Origin: Candidatus Caldarchaeum subterraneum | GTDB lineage: Archaea; Thermoproteota; Nitrososphaeria_A; Caldarchaeales; Caldarchaeaceae | Direction of reading: 5' to 3' | DNA length: 64,000 nt | Assembly: GCA_000270325.1 (NCBI GenBank) | Contig: BA000048.1 | Location: 1,108,981 to 1,172,980, forward strand | Notes under the pieces: generated by a model | The model's database searches: none | Told to the model about the DNA's origin: nothing | The model's input: only the letters and a program-made list of their open reading frames with translations | Shown here: positions 1 to 8,110 of the stretch, piece after piece | How the letters are laid out: each line of letters starts with the position of its first letter | How positions within the stretch are numbered: the first letter of the stretch is position 1 | Translations under genes and position numbers: made by a program

Positions 1-486
1 GACCTTGTTCCGCTGGTGAAAAGCCTTTTCGCGGAAAACCTAAAGGCGCCTAACCAGCTCCATGTAAAGCATGAAAACCTTGTCATCACCGCCGATGACC
101 TGCTAAAAGTACCGGAAGGGGAAAGGACGGCGGAGGGGATGAGGGCGAACATGGAGGTGGGGCTACGGTATCTCGAGTCATGGCTTCGCGGAAACGGATG
201 TGTTGCGATAAACTTTCTGATGGAGGATGCGGCGACCTTCGAGATAGCACGGGCCCTGATATGGCAGTGGATTCGTCATGGAGCGAGGCTGGCTGACGGC
301 CGAACAGTAACACCACAGGTCTTCGAGGAGGAGCTTGGAAAGGTGTTGCAGAAGCTCCGTGGAGAAATGGGGCCCGCCTATCAAGGGACAAAGTTTGAGC
401 AGGCAGCCGAAATACTCCGCAAAACAGTTCTATCAAACGAGTTCATCGAGTTCACACCACCAATAGCCTACGAACATCTCCAGTAA
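1..486 (+). CDS. aceB: malate synthase, C-terminal part (5' cut by window edge)
   Basis: Malate synthase condenses glyoxylate and acetyl-CoA to malate (glyoxylate bypass). The frame is already open at base 1, so the start and the N-terminal part lie to the left; about 161 residues remain. YLESWLRGNGC followed by MEDAATFEIARA and a helical tail is characteristic of the C-terminal domain of A-type malate synthases, which supplies the catalytic aspartate (the D of MEDAA). A GTG at 16 is in frame but would give a fragment without the barrel, so it is not taken as the start. The next gene follows after 21 bases on the same strand. Malic enzyme at the other end of the window also uses malate. Confidence 0.9.
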   Translation, partial: DLVPLVKSLFAENLKAPNQLHVKHENLVITADDLLKVPEGERTAEGMRANMEVGLRYLESWLRGNGCVAINFLMEDAATFEIARALIWQWIRHGARLADGRTVTPQVFEEELGKVLQKLRGEMGPAYQGTKFEQAAEILRKTVLSNEFIEFTPPIAYEHLQ

Positions 487-507
487 AGTTTTACACATCA
501 TCGTTGG

Positions 508-1641
508 ATGAGGTTTTTCGCCACAACTTTCTCAGGGCTCGAGGACATAGCGGCCGCCGAGCTGTCAAACCTCCTAAGCGGCGAGGCTGAAGCCGATGTA
601 GGTAAAGTCTTCTTCACAGCCTCTCTCGAGGAATGCGTAAAAGTCAACTATGCCGCACAAACAGTCAACAGAATATTCCTTCTTCTTCTGAGGGAACATG
701 CAGAGACGTTGGATGAGATTGAGCGTTTGGCCGCCTCGGTAGATTTTGGGGAGTTCATCGACAGGGAGCAGAGTTTTGCGGTGAGGGCTGAGCGAGTGGG
801 ATTGCATGTTTTCACAAGCCTCGACATAGCGGCGGCCGTTGGGAAGGCGGTGATAGACTCCTACAGAGCCAGCACTGGTGTTAGGCTGAGGGTTGACCTC
901 AACAACCCCGACATAGAGGTCTACGCCATTTTGAGAAACACGGAGCTCTTGCTCGGCGTCAACACCACGGGCGAGTCGCTGCATAGAAGGTTTTACCGTA
1001 GAGGTTTCCACAGAGCCGCTTTGTCCCCTACAGTTGCAAACACCCTAGTCCGCTTATCGGGATGGAGAAGACACATGGTTCTACTCGACCCCTTCACGGG
1101 AAGCGGCACCATCCCACTCGAGACGGCGCTTTATGGACTAGCAATCAGCCCCGGCGCACGGAGAGAAAATCCCAGCTTCGAAAAAATACCGGTTTTCAAA
1201 AGCATAGACTCGGCTAAGATACGTGAGGAATTGCTGAAGAGAGAGGACCCAGGCACCGTTGAGGCTATCGGCATAGACGTGTCACCCAAATCCCTCAATC
1301 TCGCTTTAGACAGCCTCGAGACATTTGGCAGAGAAACTGGTGTGAGGTTTGTCCAAGGCGATGTCTTTAGACTCGTGGAGTATGTTGACCGAGAAGTTGA
1401 CAAGGTTGTTTGCAACCCGCCCTTCGGCGTGAGACTCAGGCTAAGAGAGCCGGAAAAATTCTACACCGAAGCCTTCACAGCAATCGCCCAAGCATGCCCC
1501 CATGCATCGCTAACAGTCATAGTTAACAAACCTGTCATAGTTCTAAAAGCACTTGAAAAATCAGGCTACATTCCTTTGAGTGTTAGGAAAGTTTTGCTGG
1601 GTGACCTGAGCAGCTACATCTTCCACTCAGTGCATGTGTGA
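508..1641 (+). CDS. THUMP-domain tRNA guanine-N2 methyltransferase (Trm14/TrmN-like)
   Basis: Predicted SAM-dependent methyltransferase that modifies a guanine of tRNA. Residues 1-55 form the N-terminal ferredoxin-like part, about 60-160 the THUMP RNA-binding domain, and 185-370 a Rossmann methyltransferase domain. The SAM motif LDPFTGSGT (around residue 195) and the catalytic NPPFG motif (around 304) are both intact; NPPFG-type motifs act on exocyclic amino groups. Length (377 residues) fits the archaeal Trm14/RlmL-like family. The exact target position (G6 or another) cannot be read from sequence. ATG start; the 3' end overlaps the convergent membrane-protein gene by 15 bases. Confidence 0.85.
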   Translation: MRFFATTFSGLEDIAAAELSNLLSGEAEADVGKVFFTASLEECVKVNYAAQTVNRIFLLLLREHAETLDEIERLAASVDFGEFIDREQSFAVRAERVGLHVFTSLDIAAAVGKAVIDSYRASTGVRLRVDLNNPDIEVYAILRNTELLLGVNTTGESLHRRFYRRGFHRAALSPTVANTLVRLSGWRRHMVLLDPFTGSGTIPLETALYGLAISPGARRENPSFEKIPVFKSIDSAKIREELLKREDPGTVEAIGIDVSPKSLNLALDSLETFGRETGVRFVQGDVFRLVEYVDREVDKVVCNPPFGVRLRLREPEKFYTEAFTAIAQACPHASLTVIVNKPVIVLKALEKSGYIPLSVRKVLLGDLSSYIFHSVHV

Positions 1642-2175
1642 GCCTACGCCGTATCCATCGGTCAACGGGTCTCTGAACACCTCGAGCGCAGGCGGCTGAA
1701 AAGTGAAGAGGAAGAACAACGCTGTCATCAGTATGAGCACGGCGAGGGGCAGCGCGTTGAACCGCCTCCTCCCATGTCTCTGAATCAGCCTATAGCTTAC
1801 AAATTGTCCGAGTATCACGGCGGCGATGAAAAGGCCGATGTCGTAGACTGTGTTGGAGCTGTGGAAAATTGTCTCATATCCGTAAAAGCCCACGACTATT
1901 GTGAAAGGTGTTACGAGCATTCCAACGGTTTTCCCGAGGAAGAAATTGGGATAATCCCGGCGAAGCCTGATGAAAGCGGGAACAGCTAAGAAAAGGGCGG
2001 GGAAAAACGCCAATTTGAGATGTTCCCAAACGCTTTCGTTGACGGCGGAAATGAGTGCCACAGCCATGTTGCCTCCTGATAACTCATAGGTGAAGTGCAG
2101 AAATGAACCGGCCAACACTATGAACGGTATCCCGAACACAAGCTCCAGTAACCGTAGAACTCTGACACTCTCCAT
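1627..2175 (-). CDS. DUF6512-type integral membrane protein
   Basis: Small polytopic membrane protein of unknown function, 182 residues with about five hydrophobic segments. The motif AVNESVWEHLKLAFFPAL near residues 44-61, preceded by GSFLHFTYELSG, is typical of the family I know as DUF6512. No catalytic signature is visible apart from the conserved acidic and histidine residues of that motif, which lie at a membrane edge. It is convergent with the THUMP methyltransferase (15-base overlap) and divergent from the regulator at 2277, so it is probably a single-gene transcript. Assignment is from remembered motif similarity only. Confidence 0.65.
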   Translation of the reverse strand: MESVRVLRLLELVFGIPFIVLAGSFLHFTYELSGGNMAVALISAVNESVWEHLKLAFFPALFLAVPAFIRLRRDYPNFFLGKTVGMLVTPFTIVVGFYGYETIFHSSNTVYDIGLFIAAVILGQFVSYRLIQRHGRRRFNALPLAVLILMTALFFLFTFQPPALEVFRDPLTDGYGVGSHMH

Positions 2176-2276
2176 GCTGACGAAATTTAGAGACCACCTA
2201 AATTTAAGAACACGTATACAACGCGTATAATGCGCACCCTTAAAACTTGGACACCTGTCTAGAACCCAGATAGGCT

Positions 2277-2852
2277 ATGGTCCATGACGGAGCCATCGAC
2301 TTTAGAGAGGATGAAGAGGCAGTCTTGAAGACTTTGTCAACGGCCTCTGATGGAGAGGTCAGCTTCACAGGCATGCGGAGAGCCCTTGGCATGCATCAGG
2401 AAAAGCTTTCACGCATTCTTCGGAGACTCGAGAAACATGGATTAGTTGATAGAGGTGATAAGGGGTATCGGTTGAGCGGCAAGGCTCGGAAGCTGGTCAA
2501 CGCCAGAGGCCAAGAAAGGGTCTTCGTGATAGTTGACACACGGGTTGAGGATGTGGGGCTGGTTTTGGCCGGTGTCACAGCCCTGCATGGGAGATGGGTG
2601 GATGAGATGAGATGGCTCGGCTACAGCGTCGAAAACGATGCACATGTTCTCCGCTGGATATCGCAGGACGGCGAACTGCAGATAACCCTCCGCCTAAAAG
2701 AAGGCCGCCTAACCATCATGAGCAACCTAAACGAGCGCCGCGCCGTTCGAGCCGCTCTTGCCATACTCCGCAAAGCCTACGAACTCGCCCTCATAGACGA
2801 CACATCAACCCTCAAAACCCTTCCAACAGGCCTCCTCAACACCGCGGCCTAA
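2277..2852 (+). CDS. winged-helix DNA-binding regulator
   Basis: Probable transcription regulator of 191 residues. Residues 10-70 read as a winged helix: a helix, then LGMHQEKLSRILRRLEKHG as the recognition helix region, then the wing DRGDKGYRLSGKAR. The remaining 115 residues form an alpha/beta domain with no cofactor motif that I recognise; the pattern hints at a dimerisation or sensing domain. It sits 66 bases ahead of the proteasome beta gene on the same strand, so it could be cotranscribed with or control that pair, but no operator repeats are evident. Target genes are unknown. Confidence 0.6.
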   Translation: MVHDGAIDFREDEEAVLKTLSTASDGEVSFTGMRRALGMHQEKLSRILRRLEKHGLVDRGDKGYRLSGKARKLVNARGQERVFVIVDTRVEDVGLVLAGVTALHGRWVDEMRWLGYSVENDAHVLRWISQDGELQITLRLKEGRLTIMSNLNERRAVRAALAILRKAYELALIDDTSTLKTLPTGLLNTAA

Positions 2853-2918
2853 CCGTGACCAACTGCAAGGCAACATAGTCGCTAAACCTCTCTCAAACAC
2901 ATTATCCAGCGAGGAAAC

Positions 2919-3482
2919 GTGACAACAATAGTAGGTTTGAAAGCTGTTGACGGAGTTGTCCTCGCATCCGATAGAAGAGCCAGCAAAGGCTTCTTCATCG
3001 CATCGAAGACCACGCAGAAAATCATGAAGGTAGATGACAGCTTAGCGATTGCGGTCGCGGGCCTTCTCTCCGACGCCGTGTACCTAGTCAACGTCGTAAG
3101 AGCCGAGCGCAAACTCATAGCACTCAGACGCGGCTACCCGCTATCGGTCGCCGAGTCAAGCAAACTGATATCAAACCTCTTCTACAGCGGCCTACGCAAC
3201 TACATACCCTACTACGCCGAGCTAATAGTCGCAGGAGTCGACGACGAAGGCCCCCACGTCTTCAGCAGCGACATGAGCGGCTCCATGGTTGCGGAGGAGT
3301 TTGTCTCCTCAGGCTCCGGCTCACCCGTAGCCTACGGCGTCTTGGAAAGCCTCTATACGCCAGGCCTGAAGCTTGAGGAGGCTCGGGCCATAGCCGTGAA
3401 GGCTGTTGAGGCGGCTATGCAGCGTGACCCCGGCTCGGGTAACGGCGTCGATGTTTTGGCGATTCAGGTGAGAGGTGGATAA
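2919..3482 (+). CDS. psmB: 20S proteasome beta subunit (active, no propeptide)
   Basis: Catalytic subunit of the archaeal 20S proteasome, an N-terminal threonine hydrolase that degrades unfolded proteins in the cytoplasm. The frame begins GTG-ACA-ACA, so removal of the initiator Met alone exposes Thr1; there is no propeptide, unlike most archaeal beta subunits. Counting from that Thr, Asp17 (in ASDRRAS) and Lys33 (in TTQK) are in place, and SSGSGS and GNGVDV match the regions of Ser129 and Asp166, so the subunit should be active. Length 187 is normal. It ends three bases before the alpha gene, a beta-alpha order on one transcript that allows matched expression. Confidence 0.92.
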   Translation: MTTIVGLKAVDGVVLASDRRASKGFFIASKTTQKIMKVDDSLAIAVAGLLSDAVYLVNVVRAERKLIALRRGYPLSVAESSKLISNLFYSGLRNYIPYYAELIVAGVDDEGPHVFSSDMSGSMVAEEFVSSGSGSPVAYGVLESLYTPGLKLEEARAIAVKAVEAAMQRDPGSGNGVDVLAIQVRGG

Positions 3483-3485
3483 GCG

Positions 3486-4175
3486 ATGACGATGGACCCC
3501 TCGCGTTTCCAGATGTTCTACGGCCCGGAGGGCCGTATGACGCTGGTTGACAGGGCTCTCGAGGCTGTGATGAGAGGTGCCATCAGCATCGGGCTACGGT
3601 TCCCCCGCTACGCTGTGTTGGCGAGCATGGTGAAGCCAACCCGTAAACTGATGAAGCCAAGCGACAAAGTCTTCATAGTCGACGACCACGTCGGCGTCAC
3701 AGGGTCGGGATACATCAGCGACCTCTACCGAATAGTCGACCACATGCGTATCGAGGCGCAGCGGCATAGGCTGCTTTTTGACGCCGCCGTTGATGTGGGG
3801 ACCTTGGTGGACTCTGTGAGCGGCTACTTCCACGGCTACACGCTCTACCCGGTGAGGCCGCAGGGTGTAGCGGTCATTATAGGGGGTGTTGATAAGCTCG
3901 GTGTGCAGCTTTACCAGGTGGACCCGAGCGGAACGGCTTTCAACGGCGACGCCTTCGCCCTCGGAGTCAATTCCGACAAAGCCATCGACATTTTGGAGAA
4001 CGAATACAGGCCCGACATGTCGCTCGACGAAGCCCTGAACCTGATTACCTCGGTTGTGGAGAGGACCGGAAACCCCGAGCCGACTATTCAGGTCGGCTAC
4101 ATCTCTCTGGACAACCCTGTCTTCAGAAGGGAGACCCTGAACGGCAGAAACAAAATCTACCTAATTTTTTTATGA
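3486..4175 (+). CDS. psmA: divergent 20S proteasome alpha subunit
   Basis: Alpha subunits form the outer rings of the 20S proteasome and gate substrate entry. This 229-residue protein has the alpha-type layout: YGPEGRMTLVDRALEAVMRGA matches, in shortened form, the H0 helix and the following strand of family members, and later VRPQGVAVIIGG and DPSGTAF occupy the expected places. It is divergent: the usual YDRAITVFSPDGR start is replaced by DPSRFQMFYGPEGR, so the Tyr-Asp-Arg gate triad is absent. The lysine that anchors the HbYX tail of the ATPase in other archaea appears kept (K of SDKVFIVD). Start ATG at 3486, three bases after the beta gene. Could be a second, specialised alpha subunit. Confidence 0.8.
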   Translation: MTMDPSRFQMFYGPEGRMTLVDRALEAVMRGAISIGLRFPRYAVLASMVKPTRKLMKPSDKVFIVDDHVGVTGSGYISDLYRIVDHMRIEAQRHRLLFDAAVDVGTLVDSVSGYFHGYTLYPVRPQGVAVIIGGVDKLGVQLYQVDPSGTAFNGDAFALGVNSDKAIDILENEYRPDMSLDEALNLITSVVERTGNPEPTIQVGYISLDNPVFRRETLNGRNKIYLIFL

Positions 4176-4403
4176 GCCGACCACGAGCATGGTGAGCGTG
4201 GACCTCACCTTTTCTAGCCTGCGGATGCTCCATGAAACAACTTCCTTAAGCTTCTCCATCGTGTCAGCCTCAACCTTAGCCACGATGTCATAAACACCGT
4301 AGACCACATAAGCCTCCTTGATGTAGGAAATCTTCTTCAGCTCATTAACAACCTCCTCCTCGGCGCCAATCTCTGTGTTTATCAACACAAACGCAGAAGG
4401 CAT
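4170..4403 (-). CDS. Lrp/AsnC-type RAM domain protein (no DNA-binding domain)
   Basis: Stand-alone regulation-of-amino-acid-metabolism (RAM) domain of 77 residues. The beta-alpha-beta-beta-alpha-beta pattern is clear: AFVLINTEIG, then a helix, then EAYVVYGVYDIVAKVEA, a helix and LTMLVV. It lacks the helix-turn-helix of full Lrp proteins, so it should bind a small ligand, oligomerise, or partner with full-length Lrp proteins. It is convergent with the proteasome alpha gene (6-base overlap) and divergent from the hydrolase at 4494. Confidence 0.8.
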   Translation of the reverse strand: MPSAFVLINTEIGAEEEVVNELKKISYIKEAYVVYGVYDIVAKVEADTMEKLKEVVSWSIRRLEKVRSTLTMLVVGS

Positions 4404-4493
4404 ACTTCCTCACAAAATCTTTTCATCGCCTGTATATAAGCAGTTCACAGCCATCTCAACATATATAAAACGAAGACAGAAGCAGTATCTCGG

Positions 4494-5150
4494 TTGACGC
4501 TGAAAATCGTTTCCCACCAAGTAGGGCCACTGAGCAGCAACTCTTACATAGTCTACGATGAGGAGACGCGTGAGGCGGTGATAATCGACGCGGGAGATGA
4601 TGCATGGCTTTTGCTCGAGACGTTGCAGGAGAGGAGGCTAAGGGTCAACGCCGTCTACGCGACACACGGCCACTTTGACCACGTGATGGCTGTCGACGAC
4701 CTGAAACAGGCTTTGAAAATCCCTTTCTACATCCACCGGCTTGACCTCGAGATACTCTCCATGGCCCGGGAGATGACCAGACGTTTTCTCGGCATCGATG
4801 TGGGTGACCCGCCCTCACCCGACGGCTTCCTCGAAGACGGGCAAACCATACAAGTCGGCGGCAAATCACTTAAGGTCATCCACACACCGGGCCACTCGCC
4901 TGGAAGCGTCTGCTTCTACGGTGACGGTGTGCTGTTTAGCGGCGACCTCCTGTTCATGGGAAGTGTAGGCCGCACAGACGCCCCCGGCGGAAGCGCGCAG
5001 CAGCTAACTCAATCCATTCTCGAGAAAGTCTTCAAACTACCAGACGACGTCAAAGTATATCCCGGCCACGGGCCCGAGACGACGATTGGCTGGGAGAAAA
5101 AACATAACCCGTTCGTTGGTGAAGAAGGTATTTTGCGCCGCAGGAGATGA
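4494..5150 (+). CDS. metallo-beta-lactamase fold hydrolase (glyoxalase II-like)
   Basis: Predicted zinc hydrolase of 218 residues. The metal-binding motif THGHFDH (residues 57-63), HTPGHSPGS, and a late SGDLLF plus YPGHGPETT give the full set of glyoxalase II-type ligands. Substrate is unknown; such archaeal proteins often act on thioesters. The start is TTG at 4494, about 29 bases after CATATATAAAA (4459-4469), which fits a leaderless transcript. The stop overlaps the start of the uracil-DNA glycosylase by four bases (ATGA), so the two are translated from one mRNA. Confidence 0.85.
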   Translation: MTLKIVSHQVGPLSSNSYIVYDEETREAVIIDAGDDAWLLLETLQERRLRVNAVYATHGHFDHVMAVDDLKQALKIPFYIHRLDLEILSMAREMTRRFLGIDVGDPPSPDGFLEDGQTIQVGGKSLKVIHTPGHSPGSVCFYGDGVLFSGDLLFMGSVGRTDAPGGSAQQLTQSILEKVFKLPDDVKVYPGHGPETTIGWEKKHNPFVGEEGILRRRR

Positions 5151-5842
5151 GCTTCGAGGACCTGAACAACCGCATAATCTCCTGCAAACTCTGTCCACGT
5201 CTAGTAAAGTATCGGGAGGAGGTTGCAAAGAATCCTCCTAAGCGTTTTCGTGGTCAGACATACTGGGCTAAGCCTTTGCCGGGGTTCGGGGATGTCGGAG
5301 CACGTGTGCTTGTTCTGGGGTTGGCTCCCGCTGCTCATGGCGGAAACAGGACGGGCAGAATGTTTACAGGGGATTCGAGCGGCGACACCTTGGTCAGGGC
5401 CCTGCATCGAGCCGGTTTCGCCAACATGGGCCGCAGCATCTCGATAAACGATGGGCTTGTGCTGAAAGACGTCTACATAACAGCTGTTGTCCGCTGCGCA
5501 CCACCGGATAACAAGCCAGCCAAACAGGAGGTAGAAAACTGTCTACCATACCTAATCGAAGAATTGAGGATGCTGGAAAACGTTGTCGTGGTTGTAGCTT
5601 TGGGCAGGTTCGCGTTTGAGACCTTTTTCCGATTGATGCGCCGCATGAACGCCTACAGCGGAAGGATTCCACGATTCCGCCACGGCGCCGTCTACCGTTT
5701 AAACGGCTCATTCAACGGTAAACCTCTCCCCACAGTCATAGCCTCATACCATCCCTCGAGACAAAACACGAGCACTGGCCGTCTCACTCAGCGGATGATT
5801 GACTCTGTCTTTCATAGGGTAAGGGCCATCGCCGGCTTATGA
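5147..5842 (+). CDS. uracil-DNA glycosylase, family 5 (UDGb), iron-sulfur type
   Basis: Removes uracil (and often hypoxanthine and other deaminated bases) from DNA, starting base-excision repair. Four cysteines at residues 13, 16, 117 and 132 are placed to bind a 4Fe-4S cluster. The first active-site motif GLAPAAHGGNRTGRMFTGD (58-76) is the family 5 form, without the catalytic Asp or Asn of other UDG families, and YHPSRQNT near the C terminus is the second motif. Length 231 is normal. It overlaps the hydrolase gene upstream by four bases, and its 3' end overlaps the convergent transporter gene by 59 bases. High-temperature cytosine deamination would make it useful to a thermophile. Confidence 0.9.
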   Translation: MSFEDLNNRIISCKLCPRLVKYREEVAKNPPKRFRGQTYWAKPLPGFGDVGARVLVLGLAPAAHGGNRTGRMFTGDSSGDTLVRALHRAGFANMGRSISINDGLVLKDVYITAVVRCAPPDNKPAKQEVENCLPYLIEELRMLENVVVVVALGRFAFETFFRLMRRMNAYSGRIPRFRHGAVYRLNGSFNGKPLPTVIASYHPSRQNTSTGRLTQRMIDSVFHRVRAIAGL

Positions 5843-6950
5843 GGTCAACAAAAAGCCCAGCGGCGCCGACAGCGGCCGCCACGGCGAAAACCTCAGCAAA
5901 CCCGCCCACGCTCAGCAACACGCCCGAGACAAAGTTGCCGACAGAGTTACCCATGTCTATCATCAACGTAATCAAAGCGAAGCCCATGGTCCGCATAGCA
6001 GGTGGGACAAGCAGCCCCGTCATGTAAACACTGCCGAGGACGAAAATCCCCATGCCAAGGCCATAGACTAGAACACCCAGCCAGACGCTAATGTCATGTC
6101 CCAGCGCAAACATGATAGAGGACAGGGACACGGTAAAGGAGCCCAACGCAACATAATTCTGCGCATCAAGTTTTTTGGCGGCTGCGCCCATGAAAACACG
6201 TGAAAAAAGGTTTGTGAAAGCGGCCGCTGTGAACAACAGCAGGACCACTGGCTCGTCGTATCCGAGGAGTAGCTTAGCCATCAAAGGCAGGAACGCCGCT
6301 ATTGTGCCGGTCACATAGTTGACGAGAAACCTTGATGCGAGGAGGCTTGTGAATCTTTTCTCAAGCAGTGACTTGAATGACGTGGCCCGCTCATCCGGTA
6401 TTTGGATTTTCGTGGCGGATATGGTGGCGAGGCCTACCAGCGAGATTGCTGCGGCGGTGTAGAAAGTTGGTCTGTATCCGAGGAGGCTGAGTGAAGCGGC
6501 TCCAAATACTGGGCCCAAAGCCATACCGAGTGCGGGGCCGGTCAACATGTAGCCGAGGCTTTTGGGGTCTCCCTCACCATTACCCGCCTCCTCATACAGG
6601 GATGTCAGCGCGGCTGGGAAGAAGAAAGCCGACCCGAGTCCCCTTAGAAAGCTACCCACAATCATGTGCAAAGGCTCCGCAGCAAACCCATACAGTATAG
6701 AGCCCGCCGACGAGGCCGCCATACCACACACCATAATCCTACGTGTGCCAATTCTCGAGCTAAGCATCGCAGCCGGTATCCTCGACACAAAAGCCGTCAA
6801 AGCAGATGTTCCATATATCGTGCCCACGGTGAAAGGGTCTGCCCCCAGCTCAACGGCGGCATAGAGTCCGATGACAGGCAGTATCATCTGCGCCGAGAAC
6901 ATTGAGCTGAAAATGGCTGTCCAGAGAAGCGGCTTGTCCCTGTTGATCAA
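5784..6950 (-). CDS. MFS transporter
   Basis: Major facilitator superfamily membrane transporter, 388 residues with about twelve hydrophobic helices. The first half carries the loop 2-3 pattern SRIPAAMLSSRIGTRR (about residues 55-70), a weak form of the MFS signature; the second half repeats a similar loop (FSRVFMGAAAKKLD). Substrate cannot be told from sequence. The start overlaps the stop of the GT87-like gene by four bases, so the pair is one operon. The 3' end runs 59 bases into the uracil-DNA glycosylase gene on the opposite strand. Confidence 0.85.
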   Translation of the reverse strand: MINRDKPLLWTAIFSSMFSAQMILPVIGLYAAVELGADPFTVGTIYGTSALTAFVSRIPAAMLSSRIGTRRIMVCGMAASSAGSILYGFAAEPLHMIVGSFLRGLGSAFFFPAALTSLYEEAGNGEGDPKSLGYMLTGPALGMALGPVFGAASLSLLGYRPTFYTAAAISLVGLATISATKIQIPDERATSFKSLLEKRFTSLLASRFLVNYVTGTIAAFLPLMAKLLLGYDEPVVLLLFTAAAFTNLFSRVFMGAAAKKLDAQNYVALGSFTVSLSSIMFALGHDISVWLGVLVYGLGMGIFVLGSVYMTGLLVPPAMRTMGFALITLMIDMGNSVGNFVSGVLLSVGGFAEVFAVAAAVGAAGLFVDLISRRWPLPYERQSQSSAE

Positions 6951-8023
6951 CTGCTGCTCACGTACCTAAAATTAGCTGACGTAGGCGCTCTATATACCGT
7001 TGCCCACATGGCGGAGAGCGCGATTGCTCGGAGGAGAGCCATCGTCTGGGGAGGTGTCCACGGCAACGTGGGGGTGTCCGTCAGAAACCATGTAAACAGG
7101 ATTGCTACGTTTGCTGACTCGAATAATGGAAGCCAAACCCATAGCCTTGTGAAGGAGGCTGTGAACGGGATGAGCCACAAAGTCATCTGAGGTGTGAAGG
7201 TCGGTGAACCAATCAGAAATCCCGATAGTGTTAGGAAGCTTTTTGCAGCGAAAGATGCTGAATATGTGTAGGCGCGTATGATGAGCACGAGGGCCGCAAG
7301 GTAGGCGATGATTTTTGTTGATTGGGAGAAGGGGTCGTTGGAGAGCCAGACAAGCCATGAATTCTCCAGCCCCCATGAGGCATGGAAGCTAACAAACTCG
7401 AACAGCCATCCTGGGTTGATTAGGAGAATAGGAACCCATGTGGGCAGAGCACCCGCCGCAAACAACAACCCTGTCTCGGCGGCCTTTCTCTTGTCACCGG
7501 TCTCCAACATAAGCAGCGGGAGAAGCAGCACCGTGAAAAGCTTGACCGAGAAACCCAGGCCAAGCAACACCGCAGCCGCACGCCACCGCCCCATGGTCTG
7601 CATGAGAAGAGCCGCGGCTAGAAACGCTGTGAAAAAATGGTCAAAGTTGTAGACACCATATACAACCATGCTGGGGACTAGTATGAAGAATGACCCAGGC
7701 AGCCCGGCCAGCCTCGACAAGCATATGGATATGGCGATGAAAGCGGGTAAGCTGAGGAGCGAGAACGCAACATAGTAACCCGTGAGAGAAACGCCGCCCA
7801 GCAGACGCGAAGCATATACAAGTAGGCAGGCCGTGGGCGGATACTCGAAGAAATACTGTATGCATGGCATCTCTCCACGCTGCAGGTTTTCCTCACGCCA
7901 CCAGAAGGATGCAACGTCGCTGTATACGTTGCCCTCGACCAGGGGGTGATGGATGTAGAAGCTTATCAGCCATGATACAACGGCCGCAGCGACGGCCAGC
8001 TGGGTGGCCGAGGGCCTTTTCAT
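6947..8023 (-). CDS. GT87/DUF2029-like polytopic membrane glycosyltransferase
   Basis: A 358-residue protein with about ten membrane helices that looks like a GT-C fold polyprenyl-phosphate mannosyltransferase relative. A first extracytoplasmic loop holds YSDVASFWW (around 34-42), with the acidic residue expected for GT-C enzymes, and FEYPPTAC (about 59-66), the YPP motif common in this group. It probably transfers a sugar from a lipid carrier to a surface glycan or glycolipid. It is the first gene of a two-gene unit with the MFS transporter (4-base overlap) and is divergent from threonine synthase. Acceptor and donor are unknown. Confidence 0.6.
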   Translation of the reverse strand: MKRPSATQLAVAAAVVSWLISFYIHHPLVEGNVYSDVASFWWREENLQRGEMPCIQYFFEYPPTACLLVYASRLLGGVSLTGYYVAFSLLSLPAFIAISICLSRLAGLPGSFFILVPSMVVYGVYNFDHFFTAFLAAALLMQTMGRWRAAAVLLGLGFSVKLFTVLLLPLLMLETGDKRKAAETGLLFAAGALPTWVPILLINPGWLFEFVSFHASWGLENSWLVWLSNDPFSQSTKIIAYLAALVLIIRAYTYSASFAAKSFLTLSGFLIGSPTFTPQMTLWLIPFTASFTRLWVWLPLFESANVAILFTWFLTDTPTLPWTPPQTMALLRAIALSAMWATVYRAPTSANFRYVSSS

Positions 8024-8110
8024 GCATGTATCGGGTTACATCGGCGATTTAAACCGAAAAAGGCGATGGAATAGGAAAAATAATGGTTTACATCCTTTTC
8101 CCGGGATAAG

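Noticed and set aside
2919-4175. A ubiquitin-like conjugation locus linked to the proteasome genes
   Set aside because: No E1, E2, RING or ubiquitin-like gene is found near the pair or elsewhere in the window.
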